64,000 nt of DNA from Staphylococcus arlettae (GTDB lineage Bacteria > Bacillota > Bacilli > Staphylococcales > Staphylococcaceae), in NCBI RefSeq assembly GCF_002902345.1, contig NZ_PPQB01000010.1, positions 381,525 to 445,524 on the forward strand. Reading direction: 5' to 3'. The notes beneath the pieces are model-generated. The model was not told where the DNA came from, made no database searches, and worked only from the letters and a program-made list of their open reading frames with translations. Shown in pieces: positions 53,074 through 63,777 of the stretch; the first letter of the stretch is position 1, and each line of letters begins with the position of its first letter. The position numbers and the translations under genes were made by a program.

Positions 53074-53989
53074 ATTTAATATTATTAAAACGTTGAGCTA
53101 AATCTGGTCGATCGGTAACTATCGAATGGACACCATGTTTCGTTAATTCTTGCATTAAATCTAAGTTGTTCACTGGGCTATAACTAGGAACTATATTTAA
53201 ACGTAGTAACCATTGAATATAGTTGTATTCTAGACGTTTTGTATGGTTTATTTGAGGTGTTAATTGAAAAAAGTGTGATTTAGGTTTGAACGTATGTCCT
53301 ATTCCTAAAATGTATTTAATAAATGCTTCAGTCATTTCCTTTTGACTTGCTCCAACAGCAATCTCTTCCTCATTGTAGTCAGCGAATGCTGTTAAATGTT
53401 CTACGAATGGACTCATAACAACAACACGGTGTTGTGCGTGATGCTGTACGATAATATCAAAGAGCAACTTAGGTATACGATGTGCATTAGTAGTATCAGG
53501 CGCATCTAAGATATGTACAATGATTAATTGATTAGGATATTTTGTTAATACTTCTGATAGCGATAGTATTTTAGCCAAATGATGGTCTCTGTATGGGTGG
53601 TGTTTATTTATATCTGTAAAGTAATATCCAGCATCTAAATGTTGTAATTCAGCTAAATTATGAGTCATAACAGCGCCCGAACCATTTGTTGTGCGGTCAA
53701 GTTCACTATCATGAAAAGCAACTAAATGATAATCTTGTGTTAACCTAATATCAATATCAAAACCAGTTACTTTGTGGTTATTGGCATAATCAAAAGCAAG
53801 TTGTGTGTGCTCTGGACGAACGGCCATACCGCCTTTACGTGCAAAAATATAAGGGCTTGCATGAGTGAAAAACGTAGGGACAGCCATATTTGTGCGTTTG
53901 TAGTTATATTTTTTGAGAAAGAATAAACTGCCAACTACTCCCACTGTGCCTATAAAAGCACTTTTGATTAATACATTAAATTTAGTCAT
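53072..53989 (-). CDS. Membrane-anchored glycerophosphodiester phosphodiesterase-family protein (divergent active site)
   Basis: About 305 residues with an N-terminal membrane helix (8-25) and a GDPD TIM-barrel. Family landmarks: R-P-E-H-T near 59 (usual P-E-N-T), F-D-I-D-I-R-L-T near 80 and V-A-F-H-D-S-E-L-D-R-T-T-N-G. The first catalytic His of the usual A-H-R-G is replaced: the sequence reads F-A-R-K-G-G. Activity is therefore doubtful, or the mechanism differs. The ATG at 53989 has GGAGG nine bases ahead. Divergent from ylbG. Confidence 0.82.
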   Translation of the reverse strand: MTKFNVLIKSAFIGTVGVVGSLFFLKKYNYKRTNMAVPTFFTHASPYIFARKGGMAVRPEHTQLAFDYANNHKVTGFDIDIRLTQDYHLVAFHDSELDRTTNGSGAVMTHNLAELQHLDAGYYFTDINKHHPYRDHHLAKILSLSEVLTKYPNQLIIVHILDAPDTTNAHRIPKLLFDIIVQHHAQHRVVVMSPFVEHLTAFADYNEEEIAVGASQKEMTEAFIKYILGIGHTFKPKSHFFQLTPQINHTKRLEYNYIQWLLRLNIVPSYSPVNNLDLMQELTKHGVHSIVTDRPDLAQRFNNIK

Positions 53990-54106
53990 TATAGATAACC
54001 TCCTATAAACTATATACCCAAACATCGTACTACTACATATAATTGTTATTTATAAAAATAAAAAGTCATGATATTATAAAGTGGCTAACAAATGGAGTGA
54101 AATAAT

Positions 54107-54358
54107 ATGGATATTATAGCGAGAACAAGTTTAGTTATTTATTTGAAACATATGAAACACGAACGTCAAATTAGGAAATTCGGTCACATCGTCCATTCAA
54201 ATAAGCAAAAAAAATATGTCATGTTGTATATAAATGAAGATGAAGCGGACGCCATTGTACACAAGTTGATGAAGCTAAAATATGTGCGTAAAATTGACGG
54301 GTCACCATACAAATATTTGAAGAAAGTTTATGAAAAAGAAAGACATGAACTTTCATAA
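54107..54358 (+). CDS. ylbG: YlbG (UPF0298, DUF2129)
   Basis: 83-residue basic cytosolic protein with [21 protein letters not shown] and Y-V-M-L-Y-I-N, the UPF0298 pattern. GGAGTG precedes the ATG. Function unknown; adjacent to ylbF and rsmD in many Bacillales. Confidence 0.85.
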   Translation: MDIIARTSLVIYLKHMKHERQIRKFGHIVHSNKQKKYVMLYINEDEADAIVHKLMKLKYVRKIDGSPYKYLKKVYEKERHELS

Positions 54359-54381
54359 ATATAACGAGCGCTAATTTGAAT

Positions 54382-54771
54382 TTATTGTAACGGTGGAATC
54401 CAATTTTGCATGCGTAAAACACTGGTCAAATAATTAAAATATAGATCTAAATCATGATACGTTTCAGGTGGTTGGACATCAATCCCTTTAAACGATAGAT
54501 TATATTGTTCTGCGTATTCTTTAATGAGTTCAAATTTTTTATTAGTTTTTGGATACGGATAATTAAAGGCATTTATCATAATGTACATAGCTTGAAAATG
54601 TCGTTCTGTTGTTGGATGCATAATTATCGCTACAGAAGAACGCTGTTTGTCCGACATGGGTGTATGAAAATTGACAATGGCTGCAATTCGTTGATGGTTA
54701 TATTCAATTAATGTTGTAAATTCAAACAAATCGGTGAGACCTTCACCTAGCAAAATAAATGATTGTTTCAT
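54382..54771 (-). CDS. Conserved hypothetical protein (DUF7147-like)
   Basis: 129 residues beginning M-K-Q-S-F-I-L-L-G-E-G-L-T-D-L-F-E. It reads as alpha/beta with H-P-T-T-E-R-H-F-Q-A-M-Y-I-M near the middle. Homologues are sometimes labelled methylthioribose kinase, but at this length and without kinase motifs that label is not supported. GGAGAC precedes the ATG; divergent from rsmD. Function unknown. Confidence 0.7.
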   Translation of the reverse strand: MKQSFILLGEGLTDLFEFTTLIEYNHQRIAAIVNFHTPMSDKQRSSVAIIMHPTTERHFQAMYIMINAFNYPYPKTNKKFELIKEYAEQYNLSFKGIDVQPPETYHDLDLYFNYLTSVLRMQNWIPPLQ

Positions 54772-54845
54772 TTTATATGTCTCCTTTTACGTTGTGCATA
54801 TAAAATTATATAAAATTTGGTGTGAGATTGGAAGTGTAGATAACA

Positions 54846-55875
<1,030 letters not shown>

Positions 55876-55884
55876 TAGCTGTGC

Positions 55885-55933
55885 AAACGTATAACTACCT
55901 AGTGCATCCACACTAGGTAGTTATACGTTTTTT
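55885..55933. terminator. Bidirectional terminator between coaD and tmcAL
   Basis: Twenty-base perfect inverted repeat beginning AAACGTATAACTACCTAG around a six-base loop; the genes converge. Confidence 0.95.
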
Positions 55934-55948
55934 GTAAACAGTAGGTTT

Positions 55949-57088
55949 TTAAGTTTCAGTACGAATTACCGGGGTGTTGAAATCGGTAGCTTGTTGTTGT
56001 GACAATAAATTATAAACTGTTGTTGCGCGAATTTCGGAAGAGAAAAAGTGTGCATTTTGCTTATTGATATTAGTAACAAAATGACGTTCTGGGAACTGCT
56101 TTTTGAGTTGCTTTAGATAGCGTTGTCCTTGTTGTGACATTCCTAATATATGCACGGCTTCGATATTTTGTGGCTTGTCACCTTGATAGAACTGTAACAA
56201 TATATTCATTAAGACACGTTGTATATGTGTATAAGTATAACGTTTAGTTTTTAAAAGTTGCATTAATTCAGCAAAAGAGGTTGCTTGTCCAATATACTTT
56301 TTAATACGTTGTTCTAGTCCTTCATTCATTAAATGAATGCCTTGTAATGCTTCAATAGAGTGTGTGATGATAGCATACTTTAAAAATGGAAAGCACTGTT
56401 CTACTGTCAAATGTGGCGCAGTATATAGCTGTTGAATATCATTAGGTACGACAGACTGCCAACTTGGATCATTGTCTTGTAGTGCATTTCTAATAGAAGT
56501 ACCACTAGCATATGTTGGATTGATAATATTACTCTCATGGTGATTAGTTTGATGACGTGAAATGGTCCAAGGTTGGATATGTGGCGCATATTGTTGAATT
56601 GCTCTCACATAGGATACACCTAATGTATTATTCGGTGACTTTAAAATTGTATTATTATTCGTCAGTTCACTTATAATTCGAGGATAACTTTTACCTTCTT
56701 TTACTTTTTGGGTGAAAGCTGGTGTATGTTCCAATTGTGTTAATTGTTGCGCTACTTGTTGAAATTCTGTGATATTTCCAGATTCGCTGCCAAATGACAA
56801 GTGATCAACATTGAGGTACTGTGCAACCTTAACAGCACTTTCAGCAAAGTATTGGCCTGCAGATATTGCTGCAAACGCAGGTAATTCAACAACAATATCG
56901 ACGGCTTGTAATGCCATACGTGTGCGCAGAAATTTATTATAAAATGCAGGGGCACCACGCATGACAAATTGTCCGCTCATGATTGCGACACTAATATCTG
57001 CTCCTGAGATTGACTTTGATTGTTTGGCATGGTATAAGTGACCATTGTGGAAGGGATTATACTCTGTTACTAACGCAACGCTTTTCAT
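55949..57088 (-). CDS. tmcAL: tRNA(Met) cytidine acetate ligase TmcAL (YlbM)
   Basis: Makes N4-acetylcytidine at the wobble position of elongator tRNA-Met using acetate and ATP. About 379 residues; the N-terminal nucleotidyltransferase-like motif E-Y-N-P-F-H-N-G-H and V-A-I-M-S-G-Q-F-V-M-R-G are the family signature. The ATG at 57088 (M-K-S-V-A-L) has AAGGAAG at proper spacing; the ATG at 57094 is too close. Divergent from yceD. Confidence 0.93.
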   Translation of the reverse strand: MKSVALVTEYNPFHNGHLYHAKQSKSISGADISVAIMSGQFVMRGAPAFYNKFLRTRMALQAVDIVVELPAFAAISAGQYFAESAVKVAQYLNVDHLSFGSESGNITEFQQVAQQLTQLEHTPAFTQKVKEGKSYPRIISELTNNNTILKSPNNTLGVSYVRAIQQYAPHIQPWTISRHQTNHHESNIINPTYASGTSIRNALQDNDPSWQSVVPNDIQQLYTAPHLTVEQCFPFLKYAIITHSIEALQGIHLMNEGLEQRIKKYIGQATSFAELMQLLKTKRYTYTHIQRVLMNILLQFYQGDKPQNIEAVHILGMSQQGQRYLKQLKKQFPERHFVTNINKQNAHFFSSEIRATTVYNLLSQQQATDFNTPVIRTET

Positions 57089-57214
57089 TTGCATTTCTTC
57101 CTTTCGGTATTCATTATAGATATTGTAACAGATATAAAAGTGTTAAGAAAAAATCTTGACAACTTAAATCTATAAAGTTAAAATAAATTTTGTGCTTGTT
57201 AGAGGTGAAGCCAT

Positions 57215-57754
57215 ATGAAATGGTCAATAACGCAATTAAGAAAATACCAAGATGAGCCATTTGTATTTAAGCAAACGGTGAATTTTGATCATTTGAAAGA
57301 CTCATTGGATTTGTTAGATTTATCTGCCATTACGGTAGAAGGTGAACTAACCGTTAAATCAAACGAGGTTATCGCAGATATGCATATTACTGGTGTTTAT
57401 ACCATGTCATGTGCCAGAACCTTAGTTCCTGTAGAAGTGCCGCTAGATACTACTTCTCAAGAAATTTTTGATTTAGAGGGATTTGATTCATACAGTGAAG
57501 ATGATGAACATTATCACGATGCCACTGATGGAATGATAAATTTAAAAGATATCGCAGAAGAACTTGTCATCATAGAAAAGCCAATGCGTGCATTTGCAGA
57601 AAATAGTGATCAAATGATGCGCGAAGGTAATGGTTGGGAAGTTATTGACGAAACGCAAGCGGCTGAACTTAAAAAAGAACAAGAAGCGTCAGAGTCTAAG
57701 CAAGTCGATCCAAGGCTTCAAAAATTACAACAATTATATGACGAAGAGCAATAG
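57215..57754 (+). CDS. yceD: YceD/DUF177 family protein (YlbN)
   Basis: 179-residue acidic protein linked to rRNA/ribosome biogenesis by its constant association with rpmF. The pattern V-E-G-E-L-T-V, Y-T-M-S-C-A-R-T-L-V-P and D-L-x-x-I-A-E-E-L is DUF177. AGAGGTGA precedes the ATG. It is followed 82 bases later by rpmF. Confidence 0.9.
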   Translation: MKWSITQLRKYQDEPFVFKQTVNFDHLKDSLDLLDLSAITVEGELTVKSNEVIADMHITGVYTMSCARTLVPVEVPLDTTSQEIFDLEGFDSYSEDDEHYHDATDGMINLKDIAEELVIIEKPMRAFAENSDQMMREGNGWEVIDETQAAELKKEQEASESKQVDPRLQKLQQLYDEEQ

Positions 57755-57836
57755 CAGTTTCAAGTAATCTATAGTATAATAGATTATTGAATCTGAACAT
57801 TAATGATTTTGTGTTTGAATATAAGGAGGATAAATC

Positions 57837-58010
57837 ATGGCAGTACCAAAAAGAAGAACATCTAAAACAAGAAAAAATAAACGTCGTACTCATTTCAAAA
57901 TTTCAGTACCAGGTATGACAGAATGCCCAAGCTGTGGCGAATACAAATTATCTCACCGCGTATGTAAGAACTGTGGTTCATACAATGGTGAAGAAGTTGT
58001 ATCAAAATAA
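57837..58010 (+). CDS. rpmF: 50S ribosomal protein L32
   Basis: 57 residues. Starts [17 protein letters not shown] and has the intact zinc ribbon C-P-S-C...C-K-N-C (30-33, 43-46), so it is the zinc-binding form. AAGGAGGATAAATC precedes the ATG. Probably co-transcribed with yceD. Confidence 0.97.
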   Translation: MAVPKRRTSKTRKNKRRTHFKISVPGMTECPSCGEYKLSHRVCKNCGSYNGEEVVSK

Positions 58011-58075
58011 TTTCAATATGTAAATGACTTCATTAAGTCAACACAATCGTTCATTAATTATTAAGTCAATAATTT

Positions 58076-59071
58076 TTGGACGATTTTTTTAGATATGTAA
58101 ATCTAATGACAATGATTGGTAGTGACAATGTGAGCACATTAAAACAGCAGAACATTATAGAGAAAATTGAAGCAAATGATTTCGAGTGGTTATATAACCA
58201 TTTTAGTGACTATTTTCAAGATGTAACTTCATTAGTAGAGTTAAAATCAATACTAAAAGAGTATAATAAAATTAGCACTACCCACACGCTTTTTCGCCAT
58301 ATAAAAGTCAATAAAACAGATGAATTTATTTGGATAGCTGACAATGGGCAAGCAGGCGTTAGTGTGACACTTAATAAATATAATGAAATTGTCAGTATGG
58401 TGTTATTACCATTAGAAAAAAATAAATCGCAAAAATTGACAAAACAATATTATACGATGCCAATTGAAGGAGAATATTTTGTTAGTGCCGGCGGGGATAA
58501 TGAATTATTAAATCATCATTTTAATTTTAAATATCAGCGTAATGCTTATGATTTAACAATGGTAAATGAAGATATGACTTATCAAGGTACACCTAATCAA
58601 AATGAAAATTATTATTGTTATGGTCAATCAGTTGTAGCTCCAGCCAATGGAAAAGTAGTACAAACATTAAAAAATATTAAAGACAATACCCCAGGTGAAG
58701 CCAATACGAATCATCCAGAAGGTAATTTCGTTATCGTTCAACATCAACTAAATGAATATAGCATAGTAGCCCATTTGCAAAGTGACTCTATCAAGGTAGA
58801 TGTAGGTGATATTGTAAGAAGAGGACAACATATTGCTAACATAGGTAACTCTGGCAACAGTAGTGAACCGCATCTCCATTTTCATATTATGAATAAAATT
58901 AAAACACATAGTGGTTATACTTATAAAATTAAATTTTTAGACCAAAATGAGCCACTAAGAGGCGATAAGGTTTATTATTCAGGTGATAAAATGAAAATAG
59001 AATCACATCACGCGCTCACAAATGTATTGAAAAATTATGGCTTACATCTTTTACACAGATTTAAAAACTAA
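58076..59071 (+). CDS. M23-like (LytM-domain) protein without a signal peptide
   Basis: About 331 residues from a TTG (58076); an ATG at 58106 is an alternative and neither has a good ribosome site. An N-terminal helical domain (to about 130) precedes a LytM-like barrel with S-V-V-A-P-A-N-G-K-V near 183, V-A-H-L-Q-S-D near 227 and E-P-H-L-H-F-H-I near 263. The usual first zinc ligands H-x-x-x-D read R-N-A-Y-D, so His is not seen there. No signal peptide or membrane helix. It occupies the site where S. aureus has isd genes. Substrate and location unknown. Confidence 0.72.
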   Translation: MDDFFRYVNLMTMIGSDNVSTLKQQNIIEKIEANDFEWLYNHFSDYFQDVTSLVELKSILKEYNKISTTHTLFRHIKVNKTDEFIWIADNGQAGVSVTLNKYNEIVSMVLLPLEKNKSQKLTKQYYTMPIEGEYFVSAGGDNELLNHHFNFKYQRNAYDLTMVNEDMTYQGTPNQNENYYCYGQSVVAPANGKVVQTLKNIKDNTPGEANTNHPEGNFVIVQHQLNEYSIVAHLQSDSIKVDVGDIVRRGQHIANIGNSGNSSEPHLHFHIMNKIKTHSGYTYKIKFLDQNEPLRGDKVYYSGDKMKIESHHALTNVLKNYGLHLLHRFKN

Positions 59072-59089
59072 AGATAGTGAGGATATGTT

Positions 59090-59830
59090 ATGGAAAACAT
59101 TACTTCTGCACAAAATAGTAAAATTAAGCAAGCTACTAAATTAAAAAAGAAACGGGAACGAGATAAAACAGGTTTGGCATTAATTGAAGGTCATCACTTG
59201 ATTGAAGAAGCTTTTAAAAGTGACATAAAAATTTTACAATTATTTATGGTTGAACAAGGTCGATTAGATAGCCAAATTGTGGACTATGCTGAAACATGTT
59301 TTGAAATTAACATCAAAGTAGCTGAAGCACTGTCTGATACTGTTACACCTCAAGGTTTTTTCGCTGTGATCGAAAAACCAACTTATGATACTACTAAAGC
59401 AACACAAGTTTTGCTAATAGATCGTATTCAAGATCCTGGTAATTTAGGGACATTGATTAGAACTGCAGATGCGGCTGGTTTAGATTTAATCGTCTTAGAA
59501 AAAGGGACTGCGGATCCGTATCAAGATAAAGTATTACGAGCAAGTCAAGGCAGTGTGTTTCATTTACCAATCGTTACTGACGACTTACATACATTTATGC
59601 AATCATTCCAAGGAGATATCTTTGGTACGGCTCTTAACGATGCAAAACCATTTAATGAGGTGGCAAATGTAAATCATTTTGCACTATTGTTAGGTAATGA
59701 AGGTGAAGGTGTTAACCCTGACTTATTGGCCGAAACAACACAGAATTTAAATATCCCTATTTATGGTAAAGCTGAAAGTCTCAACGTAGCCATTGCTGGT
59801 AGTATTTTAATGTATCATTTGAAAGGTTGA
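59090..59830 (+). CDS. TrmH/SpoU-family RNA 2'-O-methyltransferase
   Basis: 246 residues: an N-terminal L30e-like substrate-binding part (S-A-Q-N-S-K-I-K, K-K-R-E-R-D-K-T-G) and the SPOUT trefoil-knot domain with D-R-I-Q-D-P-G-N-L-G-T-L-I-R-T-A-D near 108, L-L-G-N-E-G-E-G near 202 and L-N-V-A-I-A-G-S-I-L near 230. The target RNA (23S rRNA or tRNA) cannot be told from sequence. GAGGATATG site at the ATG. Located immediately before the pheST leader. Confidence 0.9.
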   Translation: MENITSAQNSKIKQATKLKKKRERDKTGLALIEGHHLIEEAFKSDIKILQLFMVEQGRLDSQIVDYAETCFEINIKVAEALSDTVTPQGFFAVIEKPTYDTTKATQVLLIDRIQDPGNLGTLIRTADAAGLDLIVLEKGTADPYQDKVLRASQGSVFHLPIVTDDLHTFMQSFQGDIFGTALNDAKPFNEVANVNHFALLLGNEGEGVNPDLLAETTQNLNIPIYGKAESLNVAIAGSILMYHLKG

Positions 59831-59879
59831 CCCTTACTACCAACATCGTATATAATTATTTTGAATGAAAAAAATATAA

Positions 59880-60110
59880 ACCAATAAAAAGACGTAAATT
59901 ATCACTAATTATTGTTCAGGGAGAATAATCATGACTGTAAATTATTCCAATAATGTATAATTTTTTTCACCTTTTTGGTTACTTAAAGAAATTTAAGTCG
60001 GCTCACATTCCGTTACCAATGTCTAACAAGTGTATGCAATTGCATAAATTTGGGTGGTACCACGGAAAGACTTTCGTCCCTTAATTACAGAGGGGTGAAA
60101 GTCTTTTTTT
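59880..60110 (+). promoter_or_regulatory. T-box leader of pheST (tRNA-Phe sensing)
   Basis: The T-box core GGGTGGTACCACGG lies at 60051-60064, followed by the terminator. Upstream, about 160 bases can form Stem I; a TTC triplet in ATTATTCCAATAAT (59945-59947) is the likely Phe specifier. Uncharged tRNA-Phe would stabilise the antiterminator and permit pheST expression. The gap 59831-60154 holds nothing else. Confidence 0.9.
60066..60110 (+). terminator. T-box regulated terminator
   Basis: AAAGACTTTCGTCCCT pairs with AGGGGTGAAAGTCTTT, followed by a T run; its left arm overlaps the antiterminator partner in the T-box. Confidence 0.92.
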
Positions 60111-60154
60111 GTAATAATGAAGTAAATGAAACGGTAATATAAGGAGGAACTACT

Positions 60155-61213
60155 ATGGCTCTACCAGTAGAAATGTCGGAATTAAAGCAACAAGCTTTAA
60201 TAGATATAAATGAAGCTAATGACGAACAAATATTACAAGGAATAAAAGTGAAATATCTTGGTAAAAAAGGTTCGGTTAGTGCATTAATGAAACGTATGAA
60301 AGATTTGCCTAATGAGGAAAAACCTGCATACGGTCAACAAGTGAATGAAGTACGTCAAGCTATTGAAAATGCAATTGAAGCACGCCAAGGAATTTTAGCA
60401 GAGGCTAAATTGGAACAACAATTAGCGACTGAAAAAATTGATGTGACTTTACCTAGTCGTAAAATTGCTATCGGAGCAAAACATCCTTTAACGCGCACAA
60501 TTGAAGAAATAGAAGACTTGTTCCTCGGTTTAGGTTATGAAATTGTTGATGGCTACGAAGTGGAACAAGATTATTATAATTTTGAAGCTTTAAATCTTCC
60601 TAAATCTCACCCAGCAAGAGATATGCAAGATAGTTTTTATATTACTGAAGAAATTTTAATGCGTACACATACGTCACCTGTTCAGGCGCGAACTATGGAA
60701 CAACGTAATGGCCAAGCACCTGTAAAAATTATTTGTCCAGGTAAAGTATATCGACGTGATTCAGATGATGCGACGCACAGTCATCAATTTACTCAAATTG
60801 AAGGATTAGTAGTTGATGAAAATATTAAAATGAGTGACTTAAAAGGTACTTTGGAATTACTTGCTAAAAAACTTTTTGGTGATGCACGTGAAATCCGTTT
60901 ACGTCCAAGTTATTTCCCATTTACAGAACCATCTGTCGAAGTTGATATTTCATGCTTTAAGTGTAAAGGAAAAGGCTGTAACGTTTGTAAACATACTGGC
61001 TGGATTGAAATATTAGGCGCTGGTATGGTACATCCTAATGTACTAGAAAAAGCTGGATTTGACTCAGAGAAATATACTGGTTTCGCCTTTGGTATGGGTC
61101 CAGATCGAATTGCTATGTTGAAATATGGCATTGAAGATATTCGTCATTTTTATACTAATGATGTAAGGTTCTTAAATCAATTTAAAGCAGTAGAAGATAG
61201 AGGTGAAGCGTAA
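60155..61213 (+). CDS. pheS: Phenylalanyl-tRNA synthetase alpha subunit
   Basis: Catalytic subunit of the (alpha-beta)2 enzyme. 352 residues: an N-terminal coiled coil that contacts tRNA-Phe, then class II motifs 1 to 3 (T-S-P-V-Q-A-R near 175, F-T-E-P-S-V-E-V near 258, [10 protein letters not shown] near 310). A cysteine-rich stretch [12 protein letters not shown] precedes motif 3. AAGGAGG precedes the ATG. The stop overlaps pheT by one base. Confidence 0.98.
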   Translation: MALPVEMSELKQQALIDINEANDEQILQGIKVKYLGKKGSVSALMKRMKDLPNEEKPAYGQQVNEVRQAIENAIEARQGILAEAKLEQQLATEKIDVTLPSRKIAIGAKHPLTRTIEEIEDLFLGLGYEIVDGYEVEQDYYNFEALNLPKSHPARDMQDSFYITEEILMRTHTSPVQARTMEQRNGQAPVKIICPGKVYRRDSDDATHSHQFTQIEGLVVDENIKMSDLKGTLELLAKKLFGDAREIRLRPSYFPFTEPSVEVDISCFKCKGKGCNVCKHTGWIEILGAGMVHPNVLEKAGFDSEKYTGFAFGMGPDRIAMLKYGIEDIRHFYTNDVRFLNQFKAVEDRGEA

Positions 61214-63615
61214 TGTTAATTTCAAAAGAATGGTTAGAATCATATATAGATATAAATCAACCAGTAAATGTATTGGCTGAAAGAATTACACGTACAGGGA
61301 TTGAAGTAGACGATATTATAGATTACACCGAAGATATCAAAAATTTAGTTGTAGGTTATATTACTGCTATAGCACCTCATCCTAATGCTGACAAATTAAA
61401 TGTTTGTACGGTAGACATTGGTGAGAGTGAACCTGTACAAATTGTGTGCGGTGCACCTAATGTCGATAAAGGACAAACGGTAATTGTAGCAACAGTAGGT
61501 GGAAGATTACCTGGTGGTATTAAAATCAAAAGAGCAAAATTACGTGGCGAACGTTCAGAAGGTATGATTTGTTCATTACAAGAAATTGGTATTGCCGAAA
61601 ATGTAGTTCCAAAAGCATTTGAAAATGGTATTTTTGTATTTCCAGAAGCAGTCGCTCCAGGAACAAATGCATTGGATGCATTATATTTAAACGATCAAGT
61701 AATGGAATTTGATTTGACACCAAATAGAGCTGATGCATTAAGTATGATAGGTACTGCTTATGAAACAGCGGCACTTTATAATACGACAATGACAAAACCA
61801 CAAAGTACTACTGAAACAGCGACAAGTTCCATCTCAGACCAATTATCTGTCACGATTGATGCTACAGATCATGTACCATATTATAGTGCGCGTGCAGTAG
61901 TTGATGTGACAATTGCACCATCTCCAATATGGATGCAAGCGCGTTTAATGAAAGCAGGCATTAGACCAATTAATAATGTAGTAGATATTTCGAATTATGT
62001 ATTGTTAGAATATGGTCAACCTTTGCATATGTTTGATAAAGATCAAATCGGTTCTGATTCTATCGTGGTACGTCATGCAAATCATCAAGAAACGATGAAC
62101 ACGTTAGATGACCAACAGCGCCAGTTACAATCTTCAGATTTAGTGATTACAAATGGTCAAGAACCAATTGCTATCGCTGGTGTTATGGGTGGAGATTTTT
62201 CAGAAGTCACAGCGGAAACAAAAAATGTAGTTATTGAAGGTGCTATCTTTGATCCAGTGTCAATTCGTCATACTTCAAGACGATTGAATTTACGCAGTGA
62301 AGCGTCAAGTAGATTTGAAAAAGGTATCGCTACTGAATTTGTAGATGAAGCAGTAGATAGAGCATGTTACTTACTTGCAACGTACGCCAATGGTACGGTA
62401 TTAGCTGATCGCGTTGCAGCAGGTGATTTAGGTAGTTTTGTAACACCTATTGAGATAACAGTAGCAAAAGTAAATAACACAATAGGTTTTAATCTAACAG
62501 TTGAAGATATCGAAAGTATTTTTGTACAACTTGGCTTTGAAACACATAGTGACGGTGACACAATTAAGGTGTTAGTACCGTCAAGACGTAAAGACATTAC
62601 AATTAAAGAGGATTTAATTGAAGAAATTGCTAGAATTTATGGTTATGATGAAATTCCATCTACATTGCCTGTGTTTGATCAAGTTACGAGTGGTGAACTA
62701 ACAGATAACCAAGCTAAAGCGCGTCAAATTAAAGCGACTTTAGAAGGGGCAGGTTTAAGTCAAGCTATTAATTACTCACTAATTAGTAAAGAGCGTGCGC
62801 AAGACTTTACATTAGAGAAACATAACACAATTGATTTATTAATGCCTATGAGTGAAGCACATGCGACGTTACGTCAAAGTTTAATTCCACATTTGATAGA
62901 TGCAGTAGCTTATAATGTAGCTCGTAAAAATGATGACGTGCGTCTCTATGAACTTGGTAGAGTTTTCTTTGGTAACGAGGAAGGCGAATTACCAGATGAA
63001 GTTGAATATTTAAGCGGAATTTTAACAGGGGATTATGTTGTTAACCAATGGCAAGGTAAAAAAGAAGCAATTGATTTCTTTATTGCCAAAGGTTTTGTAG
63101 ATCGTATTGCCGAAGTATTAGACCTATCATTCGCTTATGAAGCTACAGAAATTGATGGTTTACACCCTGGCCGTACAGCTCATGTCTATTTGAATGACCA
63201 AGTTGTTGGTTTTATTGGTGAGTTACATCCAAATGTCGAAAAAGATTATGATTTAAAACAAACTTATGTCTTTGAATTAAATTATGATAAGTTAATGGCT
63301 GTCGCAGTGGGCTATATTAACTACGAACCAATTCCTAGATTCCCGGGAGTAACAAGAGATATAGCTTTAGTTATTAATAGAGATCTGCCATCAGCAAAAT
63401 TATTAGACACAATTAAACAAAATGGTGGAGATATTTTCCAAAATGCACAAGTCTTTGATGTATATCAAGGTGAACATGTTGCAGAAGACGAAAAATCTGT
63501 AGCTATTAGAATTAACTATTTAGATACTGCAGATACATTAACAGATGATAAAGTAAATGCTGTACATGACAATATTTTAGAAGCATTAGTTGCCCAAGGT
63601 GCGACAGTAAGATAA
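61213..63615 (+). CDS. pheT: Phenylalanyl-tRNA synthetase beta subunit
   Basis: Non-catalytic and editing subunit, 800 residues. Contains the N-terminal EMAP-like tRNA-binding domain (H-P-N-A-D-K-L near 55), the B3/B4 editing module, B5 domain, the class II-like core (R-T-A-H-V near 655) and a C-terminal ferredoxin-like anticodon-binding domain (R-F-P-G-V-T-R-D-I-A near 713). Start coupled to pheS. Confidence 0.98.
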   Translation: MLISKEWLESYIDINQPVNVLAERITRTGIEVDDIIDYTEDIKNLVVGYITAIAPHPNADKLNVCTVDIGESEPVQIVCGAPNVDKGQTVIVATVGGRLPGGIKIKRAKLRGERSEGMICSLQEIGIAENVVPKAFENGIFVFPEAVAPGTNALDALYLNDQVMEFDLTPNRADALSMIGTAYETAALYNTTMTKPQSTTETATSSISDQLSVTIDATDHVPYYSARAVVDVTIAPSPIWMQARLMKAGIRPINNVVDISNYVLLEYGQPLHMFDKDQIGSDSIVVRHANHQETMNTLDDQQRQLQSSDLVITNGQEPIAIAGVMGGDFSEVTAETKNVVIEGAIFDPVSIRHTSRRLNLRSEASSRFEKGIATEFVDEAVDRACYLLATYANGTVLADRVAAGDLGSFVTPIEITVAKVNNTIGFNLTVEDIESIFVQLGFETHSDGDTIKVLVPSRRKDITIKEDLIEEIARIYGYDEIPSTLPVFDQVTSGELTDNQAKARQIKATLEGAGLSQAINYSLISKERAQDFTLEKHNTIDLLMPMSEAHATLRQSLIPHLIDAVAYNVARKNDDVRLYELGRVFFGNEEGELPDEVEYLSGILTGDYVVNQWQGKKEAIDFFIAKGFVDRIAEVLDLSFAYEATEIDGLHPGRTAHVYLNDQVVGFIGELHPNVEKDYDLKQTYVFELNYDKLMAVAVGYINYEPIPRFPGVTRDIALVINRDLPSAKLLDTIKQNGGDIFQNAQVFDVYQGEHVAEDEKSVAIRINYLDTADTLTDDKVNAVHDNILEALVAQGATVR

Positions 63616-63624
63616 TGCTCACAA

Positions 63625-63662
63625 AAAGAGGACTAATCTTTAAAATGGATTGGTCCTCTTTA
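63625..63662 (+). terminator. Terminator of pheST
   Basis: AAAGAGGACTAATC pairs with GGTTAGTCCTCTTT-type right arm (GATTGGTCCTCTTT), then TATATTTT. Confidence 0.85.
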
Positions 63663-63683
63663 TATTTTGCTATAAAAAATAAA

Positions 63684-63727
63684 GAAAACGTCAATTTCCA
63701 TATCTTCTCGATAGAAATTGACGTTTA
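63684..63727 (-). terminator. Terminator of rnhC
   Basis: AACGTCAATTTC / GAAATTGACGTT hairpin; on the minus strand TTCTTTATTTTTT follows. It could also back up the pheST terminator. Confidence 0.75.
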
Positions 63728-63777
63728 TTTTTGAGTCAGAGACGTTTTATGTCTAGGGCTCTTTTTTATGTTTAATT

